A stretch of 64,000 bases of DNA from Cryoendolithus antarcticus (Eukaryota > Ascomycota > Dothideomycetes > Cladosporiales > Cladosporiaceae): contig NAJO01000070.1 in assembly GCA_002077065.1 (NCBI GenBank), positions 78,824 through 142,823 of the forward strand, in the 5' to 3' direction. The notes under the pieces were generated by a model. The model was given only the letters and a program-made list of their open reading frames with translations, ran no database searches and was not told the origin of the DNA. Both the position numbers and the translations under genes were made by a program. Shown here piece after piece: positions 21,800 through 31,191 of this stretch (positions are counted from its first letter, which is position 1; each line of letters opens with the position of its first letter).

Positions 21800-22800
21800 A
21801 CGTTACGCTAGTAGTCACTTATAGCGCCCTAGACCTCGATTCGCTACTAGTTCGCTATAGCCTCTATCCTATTCGTAGGCTAGAGGTAACCGATACGACC
21901 GCCTTCTCCTATTAATTAGATAAGATATAGGAGATTAAGTAATAGACTCTCCTTCACGTAGAGGGAGCTCTAAATATAGAGGAGGTAGTACCTAATAATA
22001 TCCGTAGGCTCGACTACGCTAGCTAGATTATAGATACTAAGGAGGGGATAGATTCGCTAAGGCTTCGCTAGGAGTCGGTAAGGAAGGGTAAGACTTATAG
22101 GCTCTAGTTAGAGATAGACGAGGTATATACGTTCTATAGCCTCTATTAAATAAGTAGTTATAAGGCCTATAGGAGGGTAGCCGTTAGTACGGAGTCTAGT
22201 AGAACGGAGGAAGGTAGTAAGTAGGCGATAGATCTTATTAAGGCGGAAGCGGAGATAGTAGTAGTACTTATCGAAGCGCGGGCGTAGATAAACGAATTAT
22301 ATAGCGAAGCGGTGGACTAGTTAGCGGATACGGATAGTAAGGCAATAGATACGACTACCGTAGTACGTAGTAAAGTAAAGGAGTAGCTCTACGAATACCG
22401 CGGCGAAGCGATATAGTAGATAGAGGAGGCCTACGTTAAGGCGGCGGAGTATCTAGAGGAGTTCTATAGCGAAGCGATATAGTATTCGATTAAGGTACAT
22501 AGCGAATCGATCGAGCGGCTATACGAGGTAAATAGTAAGGTAGCGGCGATACTAGAAGGGGCGAATAGTAAGGCGTAGCGAATACGATATAAAGCTTACC
22601 GCGAATCGATCGAGCGGCTATACGAGGTGAATAGCAAGGCGGCGGCGATGCTAGGAGGGGCGAATAGTAAGGCGGCGGCGATACTATAGGAGGGATAGGC
22701 GATAGGAGGGCACTAGTAGCGAATTAGAGCACTAGAGCGCGAATTACGTAGCGAATCGTACTAGCATATTATATAGGAGATTAATTACTATATAGCTTAA
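21800..22800 (+). pseudogene. Module A of the element: RIP-disrupted helical protein gene
   Basis: Plus-strand relic. It is similar to module B over its length, for example around 21817 (TTATAGCGCCCTAGA) and 27175. Predicted residues, reading through TAG, are rich in Glu, Ala, Ser and Arg and look like a long coiled coil. Its distal part contains a 99-bp tandem repeat. I recognise no domain. Limits are approximate. Confidence 0.5.
22502..22699 (+). repeat. 99-bp in-frame tandem repeat, two units
   Basis: Units start at 22502 and 22601 with GCGAATCGATCGAGCGGCT and run through GGGGCGAATAGTAAGGCG. The 99-bp period is 33 codons, so the repeat preserves the old reading frame. The units differ largely by transitions at CpA or TpG sites. 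Confidence 0.75.
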
Positions 22801-22952
22801 TTACTAATTCGCTCGATTCGCCGTAAGGTTCGTAACTATCCCTATACGGGCGCAATTTGCTTCTTTCTACCCTTACTATCTTTATAGATTATCCTCTCTA
22901 CTATACTACCTCCTATACTACTTATTATTTATTATAGCTTTCTACTATAATT

Positions 22953-24960
22953 ATGCGTACGATTAACCTTAATCCTTATACCGAGTAGATCCGTAAATAG
23001 CTATAGGAGGATTCGCTATCTTATAACGAAGTTATCTAGCTACTCGTCGATACGCGCGATATTAGAGTATCTAACCGGACCTTTCGCGTATTCCTTATAA
23101 AGTATAGTATTAGTACGATACCCCGTTACGACGCCGACCTCGCCCTTACGAAACGTATTAAGTATCTTTACTACGAGGTCTAGTACTCCGACGACGAGAG
23201 CGTCTTTATACTTACGGAGGATAGCTAGCCTATATTAAAGAGGAGGCTCTAGCGAATACGATTAGTATTAGGTCTTAAGTAGCGCGTACCTAGTACCGAT
23301 CGTAAGTAGATAGATACCCTTATAGTAGATAAGCTAGCGTATAAGATAGAATAGGGATAGATTAAGGACCTTAGTAAGCACTATCTATATCGGTTTATAC
23401 GCTTAAAGTATAATATTATCGGACGGTACGATTCGCTACGGTATTCGCTATCTTACTATACTACTTCTATATCGATTCGCTACGGGATTCGTAGCTATTC
23501 CCTTAACGCTTTCCCTACCCTAGTATCCGTATTATTTCGCCGTAGATTCGTTACTAATTCGGCTCTATAGTAAGCGGCTCTACGCTATCGCTCGTACTAA
23601 CTATAGCGAAGTTATCGAACTACGGCGATAGAAGGCGAAGCGATATCGAGGTAAGATTATCGTACTAGGGCCGAACTACTACTTATTAATAGATAGCTAT
23701 TATAAGCTCGAGAAATAGGGCATTTAGATCTACGTAGCTATCGACGTCTACTTAAGGCATATCGTATAGATCTATATTAGCATTATAGGTCGTTCTTAGG
23801 TCTCGGTGCTTACGTAGTACGTAGCGGCGGTAGTATATAAGGGCGTAATACCGTTCGTTATCCGCTCTAATCGCGGTATAGAGACTACGTTAGCTACCGC
23901 CGCCTATTAGGCTCTAAGTAAAGCGGTACGTACGAAGCCTAATAGTACGCTAATTATGCTAGACGACGCCTTCCGGTATAGTACGAGTAAGGAGAACGTA
24001 AGTATCGAGATATAGTAGAACTAGTAGACGCGATTAATGCTCGGCCGTTAGCGCTAGTACTTTAAGAGCCTTAGTAATACTAATTAATACGTAGGAGAAC
24101 GCCTTACGTACCGCCTTACCTTCCTCGCTATATATATCCCTATTATTCGTAACGAATCGCTCGAATTCGTTAATCTCTAGAACTACTACCGTATCCGAAG
24201 GTAGAAGGACGAATATATTATCTATAGTAGGCCGTACTAGTTATATAACTACCTATCGTAGTCTAGTAGCGTCGATTACGGCGTACGTATCGATTAGATA
24301 CTCCTTATAGAGATAATAAATAATATACTAGGCTTTAGTACGTATTAATCTACTACGCTTTCGTTATCGGTTTACTAATAGATTCGTAGATTTAGATAAG
24401 TATCTTCTATATAATACTATATAGTAGTACGATACTACCTTAAGAGAGCTTAGCTTTACGAACCTTAATAGACGTTAATTTACCGTAGATCGCTAGAAGC
24501 GCCTCTACGAACTAGCCTATAGCTAGCTTCGAGATACTATATAGGCCTACCTTAATACCGGTAATACCGCCGACCTCTCCGAGTACCTAAGACCTCCTTC
24601 CCCTAAGTAGTTCTACCGTACTAACGAACTACTACGCGACGCTATAGCGAATCTCCGCGAAGCTAATATAGCTACTAGTAATCTACTAGATCTCGATATA
24701 GACTACGTAGCCTTCCGCGAGCGCGATACGAATAACGAAGCACTTAACGTAGAGGAGCGTACCTACGTAAGGCTCCGCCGCGAGCTACTCTATTATACTA
24801 ACGAGGTTAAGAACCTACGCTAGTAAGAGATATACTACTAAATTAGGTAAGCCGAGGATTAAGAGGAGGTTACTATACTATAGTAAGAGCTACGTACGAT
24901 ATAGTAGGAGCTATAGTACGCTAATAATAACGAGAACGGGCTAGAGAATATCGAGGGCTT
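22953..24960 (+). pseudogene. Relic DDE integrase/transposase of the element
   Basis: Read through amber codons, the start at 22953 gives a helical, possibly DNA-binding N-terminal part. After a phase change (a probable lost intron near 23.45-23.6 kb), the frame through 23743 resembles the integrase core domain found in many uncharacterised eukaryotic proteins. AIDVYLRHIV has the first acidic residue at 23743. RSNRGIET has Asn at 23869 where the family has Asp, a change expected from RIP. FRYSTSKENVSIE has the glutamate at 24007. Spacings of 42 and 46 codons and the STS-x-N-x-x-IE motif support the family. Stops in frame are TAG. The C-terminal part to about 24.96 kb is less certain. Function was presumably DNA cleavage and strand transfer. 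Confidence 0.65.
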
Positions 24961-25789
24961 ATTAATTAACCCTAGGCTTTAAGGTACGTATAGCGAATCT
25001 ATAGCGAAGCGTTTATTATCGTTATATAGCGGACTATATACTACGGGCGCATTAAATAAGAGAAACTAACTCGGTATAGGTTCGCTATATATTCGCTATA
25101 CGCGACGTTATATAGTAGCGCTACTCGGCTACCTACTCTCTATAGATTCGCCGCCTATTCGCTATAGCTATTTAGACGTATCTAATTTTATAGTCTTATA
25201 ATAAGCACCCTAGTACTACGCTTCTATTCGCTATATATTCGTAGTTAAAAGCCGTTCCTTTCGCCTTTCCTTTCCTATAATTACCTTCCCCCTTCCTATA
25301 ATAATATAGCTTATCTCTAGTCTAAGTACTACCCTAAAGAAGGTTTTAACTACCTATCGCTATACGGTGCCTATATCTACTATCCGGTCTATATAAAGTT
25401 TAATCCGATACTACTAGCGAATAATACTAGACCTCTACCGCCCTATATCGGTAATAACGAAGTAGCCGTTAGTATATAGCGAACCGTACTACGAATCGGT
25501 AGTAGTAACCTAGCTACTACTACGTAGCTAGTTATAGTATAGCTCGTTATAAGTCTATATAGTATGCTCGCTCTACCCGTAGCGAAACTAATAGCGAACC
25601 TAGCACGAATCGAACGCTCCTAGCTAGAGCGGAATACGCGCCTTTCTATCCCTTCCTAATCGATAGACTATTAAGGCTATACGCGTTACCGCCTTTAATT
25701 AACGCCGTGCTACGTACGCCGGCGCCGGTACTATTATAGCTCGTCGTACCGCTTAAGCCGCATAAGGCTATCCTCTACTAAATAGCGGT

Positions 25790-26880
25790 ACTATAAGACC
25801 TATAAAGGTAGAGCTATTTCGCTATAAAGTTGCCGTATATACGTAGTACGTCTATACGAACATAGACGGTACTAAGGAGCTCTACGAGGAGATCTTCTCT
25901 ACTAAATAGAAGGATACCTTTACTACTAATACGTACGGAGCGTCTAGGCTCTCTCTTATCGACTTTATCCTTAGTCGTAGGCCGAGGAGATTAGGCCTTA
26001 ACGTCTACAGCTTTACCGACTACGTTAAGTACTAGTTCTACGATTATCGGTTTAGCGATAGCTACTTCCCTACGCCGATATCCTTCTAGGAGAACGAGGA
26101 TCTAACGTAAGCGTAGGCGAAGTTCGATTCGTATAGGTAGCACGGTAAGGTAATAGGTATTATCGTTCGGTAGAAAGGCGTACCTATTAAATCGTTACCT
26201 ACTTCGTAACTAGATTCGCTAACTCCGTAGAAGCCGTCTAAGAAGCTAGCGAAGGGTAAAGACAATTCGCTACTAGATTCGCTAACTCCGTAGAAGCCGT
26301 TAAAGAAGCTAGCGAAGGGTAAGGACGATTCGCTACGGGATTCGCTAGCCGCGGCTTTAATACTTAAGAAGAAGCCTTCTACGAAGAAGCCTACGCGTAA
26401 GCGTAGTAAGCCGATACCGTAGAAAGATAACGACGACGACGATACTCTATTCGTAAAGCGCATTAAGCCGGAGCCTATATTCTCGACGCCTAAGATTAAC
26501 CCTATAAAGCCTCCTACCTTTATTAACCTCGATACGCCGCTACCCCTTTATCCGTTATCGAGGCGTAGCTCTACGGAGCTAAGCGAGATTAATAAAGAGG
26601 AGTTTAAGGCAAGTTACGATTCTAGTATCGAACCCTACCGCGAATCGGATACTACCGACGTAGAGCTAGACGAGGATTTAGATAAGGAGCTTCCGGATAA
26701 CCCCGTTTAGATGCCGCCGTAGCCTTAGAAGCGTATTATCGCGCCTTCGGATAGGGAGTTAAGGGGGAGGAAGTAATTAGTAATAGATCTATAAGAGCGG
26801 CGGTTTAAGAAGGGTATAAGGTATAGTATACGGACATTTAATTTATAGTATCGATTCGTTACTAGTTCGCTAGGAATTCG
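25790..26880 (+). pseudogene. Second relic frame of the element (basic/acidic, repeat-containing protein)
   Basis: A plus-strand frame of about 360 codons interrupted, as far as I followed it, only by TAG. The first part reads like a folded domain (RRLGLNVYSFTDYVKY, FYDYRFSDSYFPTP). It is followed by a Lys/Ser/Pro-rich stretch with 21-residue repeats, an acidic DDDDD patch, and an acidic C-terminus. I recognise no family. A related open stretch may begin as early as about 25.3 kb in another frame. Confidence 0.45.
26213..26360 (+). repeat. 63-bp in-frame tandem repeat, two units and a partial third
   Basis: Units start at 26213, 26276 and 26339 with GATTCGCT. The period of 63 bp equals 21 codons and encodes DSLTP-x-KP-x-KKLAKGKD-like units after reading TAG as a lost sense codon. 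Confidence 0.75.
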
Positions 26881-27149
26881 TAATACTTCTCGTTAGTACG
26901 GTAAGTCGTATATAGTTACGGTCGTTATTTCCTTATATTTATACGTACGAATTTATAGCGAATCTTACTTAGCTATCTCTTTGTTCTTTACTTCCTTTAA
27001 TCTATACCTACTACCTTCCGCTTATATCTATTGTATCGTCCTTCTACGCCTTTATAGCCTTATTATACTCTCCGTATTATCGTATTAATATCCTTATTAT
27101 CTACTATAGACGCCGCCGCTATAGATATAGAGCTAACCTACGTATAGCA

Positions 27150-28300
27150 TAATACCTACGTTAACTTATAAGTTACTTATAGCGCCCTAGAGCTTAATTC
27201 GCTACTAATTCGCTATAGTATCTATTTATTTCGTAGGCTAGAGACGACCGATACGACCGCCTTCTTCTATTAGTTAGTTTAGACCTAGTAGGATAAGTAA
27301 TAGGCTCTTCTTAACGTAGAGGGAGATATAGATATAGAGAAGAAAGCCCTAAATAATATACGTAATTTTAACGCCGCTAGGTTAATTATAGAAACTAAGA
27401 GGGGAATAGATACGCCGAGCCCTTATAAGGAGTATACGAAGAAGGGCGAGACTTATAGGGTATAGAAGGATAAGGACGAGGTATACGCGTACTATAAGCG
27501 CTATCGTAAGAGTAATTATAGGGCTTATATAAAGCTAGTCGTTAATACGGAGATAAGTAGAATAGAGGAGGGTAGTAGATAGGCGGTAGATCTTACTACG
27601 GCGCGAGTAGAGCTAGACGTAATCGCTTTAGAGGTAATTAGAGACATTAAATCGGTACGTATAGATACGTATAGTACTCTAGCCGATATAGGTAGCGAAG
27701 CGGCTAACTAGGTTACCGACGTACTTAGTATAGCGAAGGATTATATCGTAGACTACGGTAACGGAGCGATAAGTTTAATTAGGGACTACTACGTTAAGGC
27801 GAATAAGACGTTTAAGGCGGCTATTAGCGAATCGATATAGAAGTCTAACGAACGCTTTAGCGAAACGGTAAATAAGTAGATAGAGATTCTAAGCTAGGTA
27901 GTGCCGGTTACGAAGGAGTCTAATAGCGAATCGATAGATCGGCTTAGCGAAGCCTATAGCGAATCGATTAAGCGGCTATAGGGTGTAACTAGTAAAGCGG
28001 TAGCGAATCTAGAGAAGGCGTTTAGCGATGCGTAGAATCGTATTCACGAATCTAGCCGCGAAGTAGAGTAGAGATTCGTAGGGGTAGCGGCGAAGAAGCC
28101 GTAAGCATAGTAGGGGTCTAGCGAAGTAAGCGAAAAGATATTTAAGGCGTTAGTATTAAAGGTGCAGGAGATAGAAAAGAAGTATAAGAAGGATATAGCG
28201 GCGTTAGAAGAGGCTAATTAGAGCCTTAAAGGCGAGTTATATATGGCACGATAGGAGATAGAGATGTTAAAGAGCTCGGTAGTTAGCGAAGCGACTAGTT
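27150..28300 (+). pseudogene. Module B of the element: divergent copy of module A
   Basis: Plus-strand relic matching module A in order: the TTATAGCGCCCTAGAG block at 27175, TCGTAGGCTAGAG and CGATACGACCGCCTTCT shortly after, and the GCGAATCGAT-AAGCGGCTATA block near 27960. The two copies differ far more than RIP alone would cause, with different spacing between shared blocks, so they are old paralogues rather than a recent duplication. Stops are mainly TAG. No recognised domain. Confidence 0.5.
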
Positions 28301-28358
28301 AGATAGGCGAATACACGGCGAATTGGTCGTATATAGTGCTGCAAATACACGAAGTTAA

Positions 28359-28414
28359 GGAACTCAGAACTCAACTTTAGGATTAGCCTAATTGGTACTA
28401 CTAATTAACCGTCC
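28359..28414 (-). repeat. Right terminal inverted repeat, 56 bp
   Basis: Inverted partner of 21508-21563. At its four mismatches it has TpA where the left end has TpG or CpA, so this end was hit by RIP and the left end was spared. Confidence 0.9.
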
Positions 28415-28637
28415 TGCGCCGGGTGCCACGTGCACGTAGCGTATTGCGGGGGATGTTTCGTCTTGAAGTCACTTCATTGACAGAACATGTTCGTTACTCA
28501 TGGGTAAGTGGAAAATACAATTACCGATTAAGACAGACCGGCGAATGAATGAACCATGCGCTTGGTTAGGTGTTCACAGCAGCAGCAATAGACACAGCTA
28601 AGCACCGCCGGCAGTGCTGATATCGAGTGCCGGCGAG

Positions 28638-28784
28638 CTTATCACTACCTACAGCCACACGATTTGGCCCTTATCTACAATGCAATGTCACACCCAAACA
28701 GGTAGGGCGAGGCGAATGTGGTTGCAGCTCTGGGCATGCATATGTATGCGGCTGTCCGCATCGCCTCGTGATGTTGCTCTTATC
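28638..28784 (-). promoter_or_regulatory. Three GATA-factor sites upstream of the permease gene
   Basis: CTTATC (GATAAG on the other strand) occurs at 28638-28643, 28670-28675 and 28779-28784, all within 210 bp of the permease ATG at 28847 and in the same orientation. GATAAG is the recognised core of the fungal nitrogen regulators AreA/NIT2 and of other GATA factors. Binding is inferred. Confidence 0.5.
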
Positions 28785-28846
28785 CTGCTTACTCTCTTTC
28801 GAGGATCTCATATTGTCTCTTGAGCGCGTTTGAAAGGGTCGCAAAC

Positions 28847-30872
28847 ATGGCTGAGACTGACGTGAGCTCAACCGAGAAGCGCAGGGTATCCCAGACTGCT
28901 GTCGAAAGCGGTCTGGCTGGCGAGGATGACGCTGCTATGCTGTGAGTCCAGTCTTGGAGGAGATTCTTGGGCTCATACTGAGACATTGTAGTGCAAAGCT
29001 TGGCTACAAGCAGGAGCTTCGACGCAACTTCACGATGCTTGAGGTCTTCGGCATTGCGTTCAGTATCATGGGCTTGCTCCCATCCATCGCGAGTACTCTA
29101 GCGTACTCAATCCCTGCCGGTCCAGCTGGCTTAGTCTGGGGCTGGTTCCTTGCATCGATGTTCATCTTCTTTGTCGGGCTGGCGATGGCAGATCTCGGTA
29201 TGTTGTAGCTATGAGCCTACCTCAGATCTCCATTGACGTTCCATTAGGCTCTGCAATGCCAACTTCGGGTGGTTTGTACTGGTGAGTGATGCACGCCTCC
29301 TTTCCAGTGACCCAGTGCTGACTTTAGGTTAGGTGGACACACTTCTTCGCCTCGCCCAAGTCTCGCAACGCCCTGTCCTTCTTAGTCGGCTACAGCAACA
29401 CCCTCGGTCTCGTCGGCGGCCTCTGCTCAATCGACTACGGTTTCTCCCTCATGTTCCTCAGCGTCATCGTTATCGCCAAAGATGGCGAATGGGCGCCTTC
29501 TAGCGGCGTGGTCTACGCCGTCTTCCTCGCTTGTGTACTCTGCCATGGTATTTTGGCGAGCTCCGTCAGCAAGTCGATGGGCAAGCTGCAGACCGTCTTT
29601 GTGGCGATGAACTTCATTCTCATCTTCGCTACGATCATTGCGTTACCGATCGGCAGGGCAGGACAGCGGAATGACGCAAAATACATCTTTGCTACTACTG
29701 GAAATCTGACGACGTGGCCCACTGGATGGGCATTTATGATTTCGTGGCTCTCGCCGATCTGGACTATTGGTATGTCATGTTGTCGATGTGAGAGTATGGA
29801 AATGGTAGAGCTGACAGTCTTCTCACAGGTGCGTTCGATAGCTGCGTGTAAGTATCGACGCACAACATCATACCTTTGTCTCGCTCGAGAGCACTTGAGA
29901 AGCTTCAGACTGACACGATTTTGCTAGACACATGTCCGAAGAAGCCGCCAACGCCACCAAAGCCGTGCCCTACGGTATCTTGATGTCGATTGGCAGCTGC
30001 TGGCTGTTTGGCTGGATCCTGTGCATCGTCATCGCGGCTTGCATGTCGCAAGACCTCGAGAGTCTTCTCGGCAGCTCTTTCGGTCAGCCAATGGCTCAGA
30101 TCTACTACGACGCGCTCGGCAAGCGCGGTGCCATTGGCATGATGACTCTGCTCTTCATCGTGCAGTTCCTCATGGGTCTGAGCATCACGGTAGCTGCGAG
30201 TCGCCAGACTTGGGCGTTCTCTCGTGACGGTGCACTGCCGTTCAGCAGGTACATCCGCATCATCAACCAGAAGCTCGGCTTCATACCTTTCAACGCTGTC
30301 TGGTTCTGCGTCATCCTTGCAGCACTGCTTGGTCTTCTCACGCTCATTGGTCCAGCAGCCGCAAGCGCCGTCTTCAGTCTCGCAGTCGCTGGCAATGATG
30401 TAGCCTGGGGTGTACCGATCCTCGCTCGCGTGGTCTGGGGCCAGAAGAAGTTCGTGCCTGGACCGTTCTACACTGGCCGACTCAGCATACCCATCGCTTG
30501 GATTGCGATCATCTTCTTGTGCTTTGGAATCGTACTGAGCATGTTCCCCACTACTGGGCCGAACCCTACTTCGGAGTCGATGAACTACACGGTTGTGATC
30601 AACATGGGAGTATGGGGTGGAGCGTTGGCGTACTATTATCTGGACGCCCGGAAGTGGTGAGCCGCTTCGATGAGACTCGATCTGGCCTCGTACTGACATG
30701 TAGCAGGTTCACGGGCCCAAAGATCACGCTCAGCGCGGATGAGCTGACTGAGGAGCAAGAGCGGGCGCTTGCAGAGGAAGGGCTGGTCATCGATGTTGCT
30801 GGGCAGAGTGATAGTCTGGGAGGGCATAGCGGAGATCATGAGAAGAAAGATATTGAGAAAGCATCGTCCTAA
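28847..30872 (+). CDS. Amino acid/GABA/choline-type permease (APC superfamily)
   Basis: Seven exons: 28847-28941, 28992-29197, 29248-29281, 29333-29769, 29830-29848, 29928-30656 and 30707-30872; 561 residues. All junctions keep frame, including a 34-nt and a 19-nt exon. The soluble N-terminus is followed by LGYKQELRRNFTMLEVFGIA, the entry to transmembrane segment 1 in this family. SAMPTSGGLYWWTHFFASPK and HMSEEAANATKAVPYGILMS are hallmark segments of the Uga4/Hnm1/Bio5 group. About twelve hydrophobic segments follow, ending in a charged cytosolic tail. These carriers bring GABA, choline or other amino compounds across the plasma membrane with protons; the exact substrate cannot be read from sequence. 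Three upstream GATA sites suggest nitrogen control. The gene starts about 430 bp from the transposable element. Confidence 0.92.
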
Positions 30873-31098
30873 TGATGCTAGAAAAGGGAGAAGGAGGCAG
30901 GGTCCAGTAGCAACACGATAGAATTATCAAGTGTATTGAGAGGTATCATTGAGCCTATATTGCACCTTCGTTCACCCATTGCACTGCTGTTTACAAGCCG
31001 ACCACTGAGATGCCATCTTTCTTCCTGGGATTCTGCATGTCATCAGTACCCCGATACTTGAGTGAAGTTCCAATGGCATCTCTGAGCATTTGATGTGT

Positions 31099-31110
31099 GC
31101 CGATCTCGGC
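31099..31110. promoter_or_regulatory. Leu3-type site (CCG-N4-CGG) upstream of leu2
   Basis: GCCGATCTCGGC contains CCG-ATCT-CGG, the spacing recognised by the zinc-cluster regulator Leu3 of the leucine pathway. It ends 81 bp before the leu2 start codon. The location before a leucine biosynthetic gene makes a functional site likely, though one 6-base match in isolation could be chance. Confidence 0.55.
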
Positions 31111-31191
31111 CACTCCAACGTCACTTCCTCCAGAAATTCGACAACGGCTAAGAGTGAACACCCTTAAGCCGAATAGCAATATATTGGAACG

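Larger units (their letters stand above)
21508..28414. mobile_element. 6.9-kb TIR-bounded transposable element, RIP-degraded, with relic DDE integrase
   Basis: Bounded by 56-bp terminal inverted repeats (21508-21563 and 28359-28414). The trinucleotide TGC flanks both ends directly (21505-21507, 28415-28417), a possible 3-bp target-site duplication. From about 21700 to 28260 the DNA almost lacks CpA and TpG while CpG is abundant, and TpA is very frequent, the pattern of repeat-induced point mutation. The outer about 150 bp on the left and about 100 bp on the right keep normal dinucleotides. Contents in order: module A, an integrase relic, a second long relic frame with tandem repeats, and module B related to module A, all read on the plus strand. 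No intact protein remains, so the copy is dead. The DDE core suggests a cut-and-paste DNA element; I cannot name its superfamily. Confidence 0.85.

Noticed and set aside
26086..26463. 125-codon minus-strand open frame inside the element
   Set aside because: It is antisense to the relic frame with the 63-bp repeats. RIP removes CpA/TpG, which depletes many stops on the opposite strand, so open antisense frames are expected by chance.
21700..28300. Use of a variant genetic code reading TAG as Gln
   Set aside because: All surrounding genes use TAG as a normal stop (uS8, fibrillarin, aspartic protease), and the dinucleotide loss explains the TAG codons.
21700..28300. Mitochondrial insertion or centromere-like AT-rich DNA
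   Set aside because: CpG is abundant, the termini are inverted repeats, and translated relics are transposon-like.
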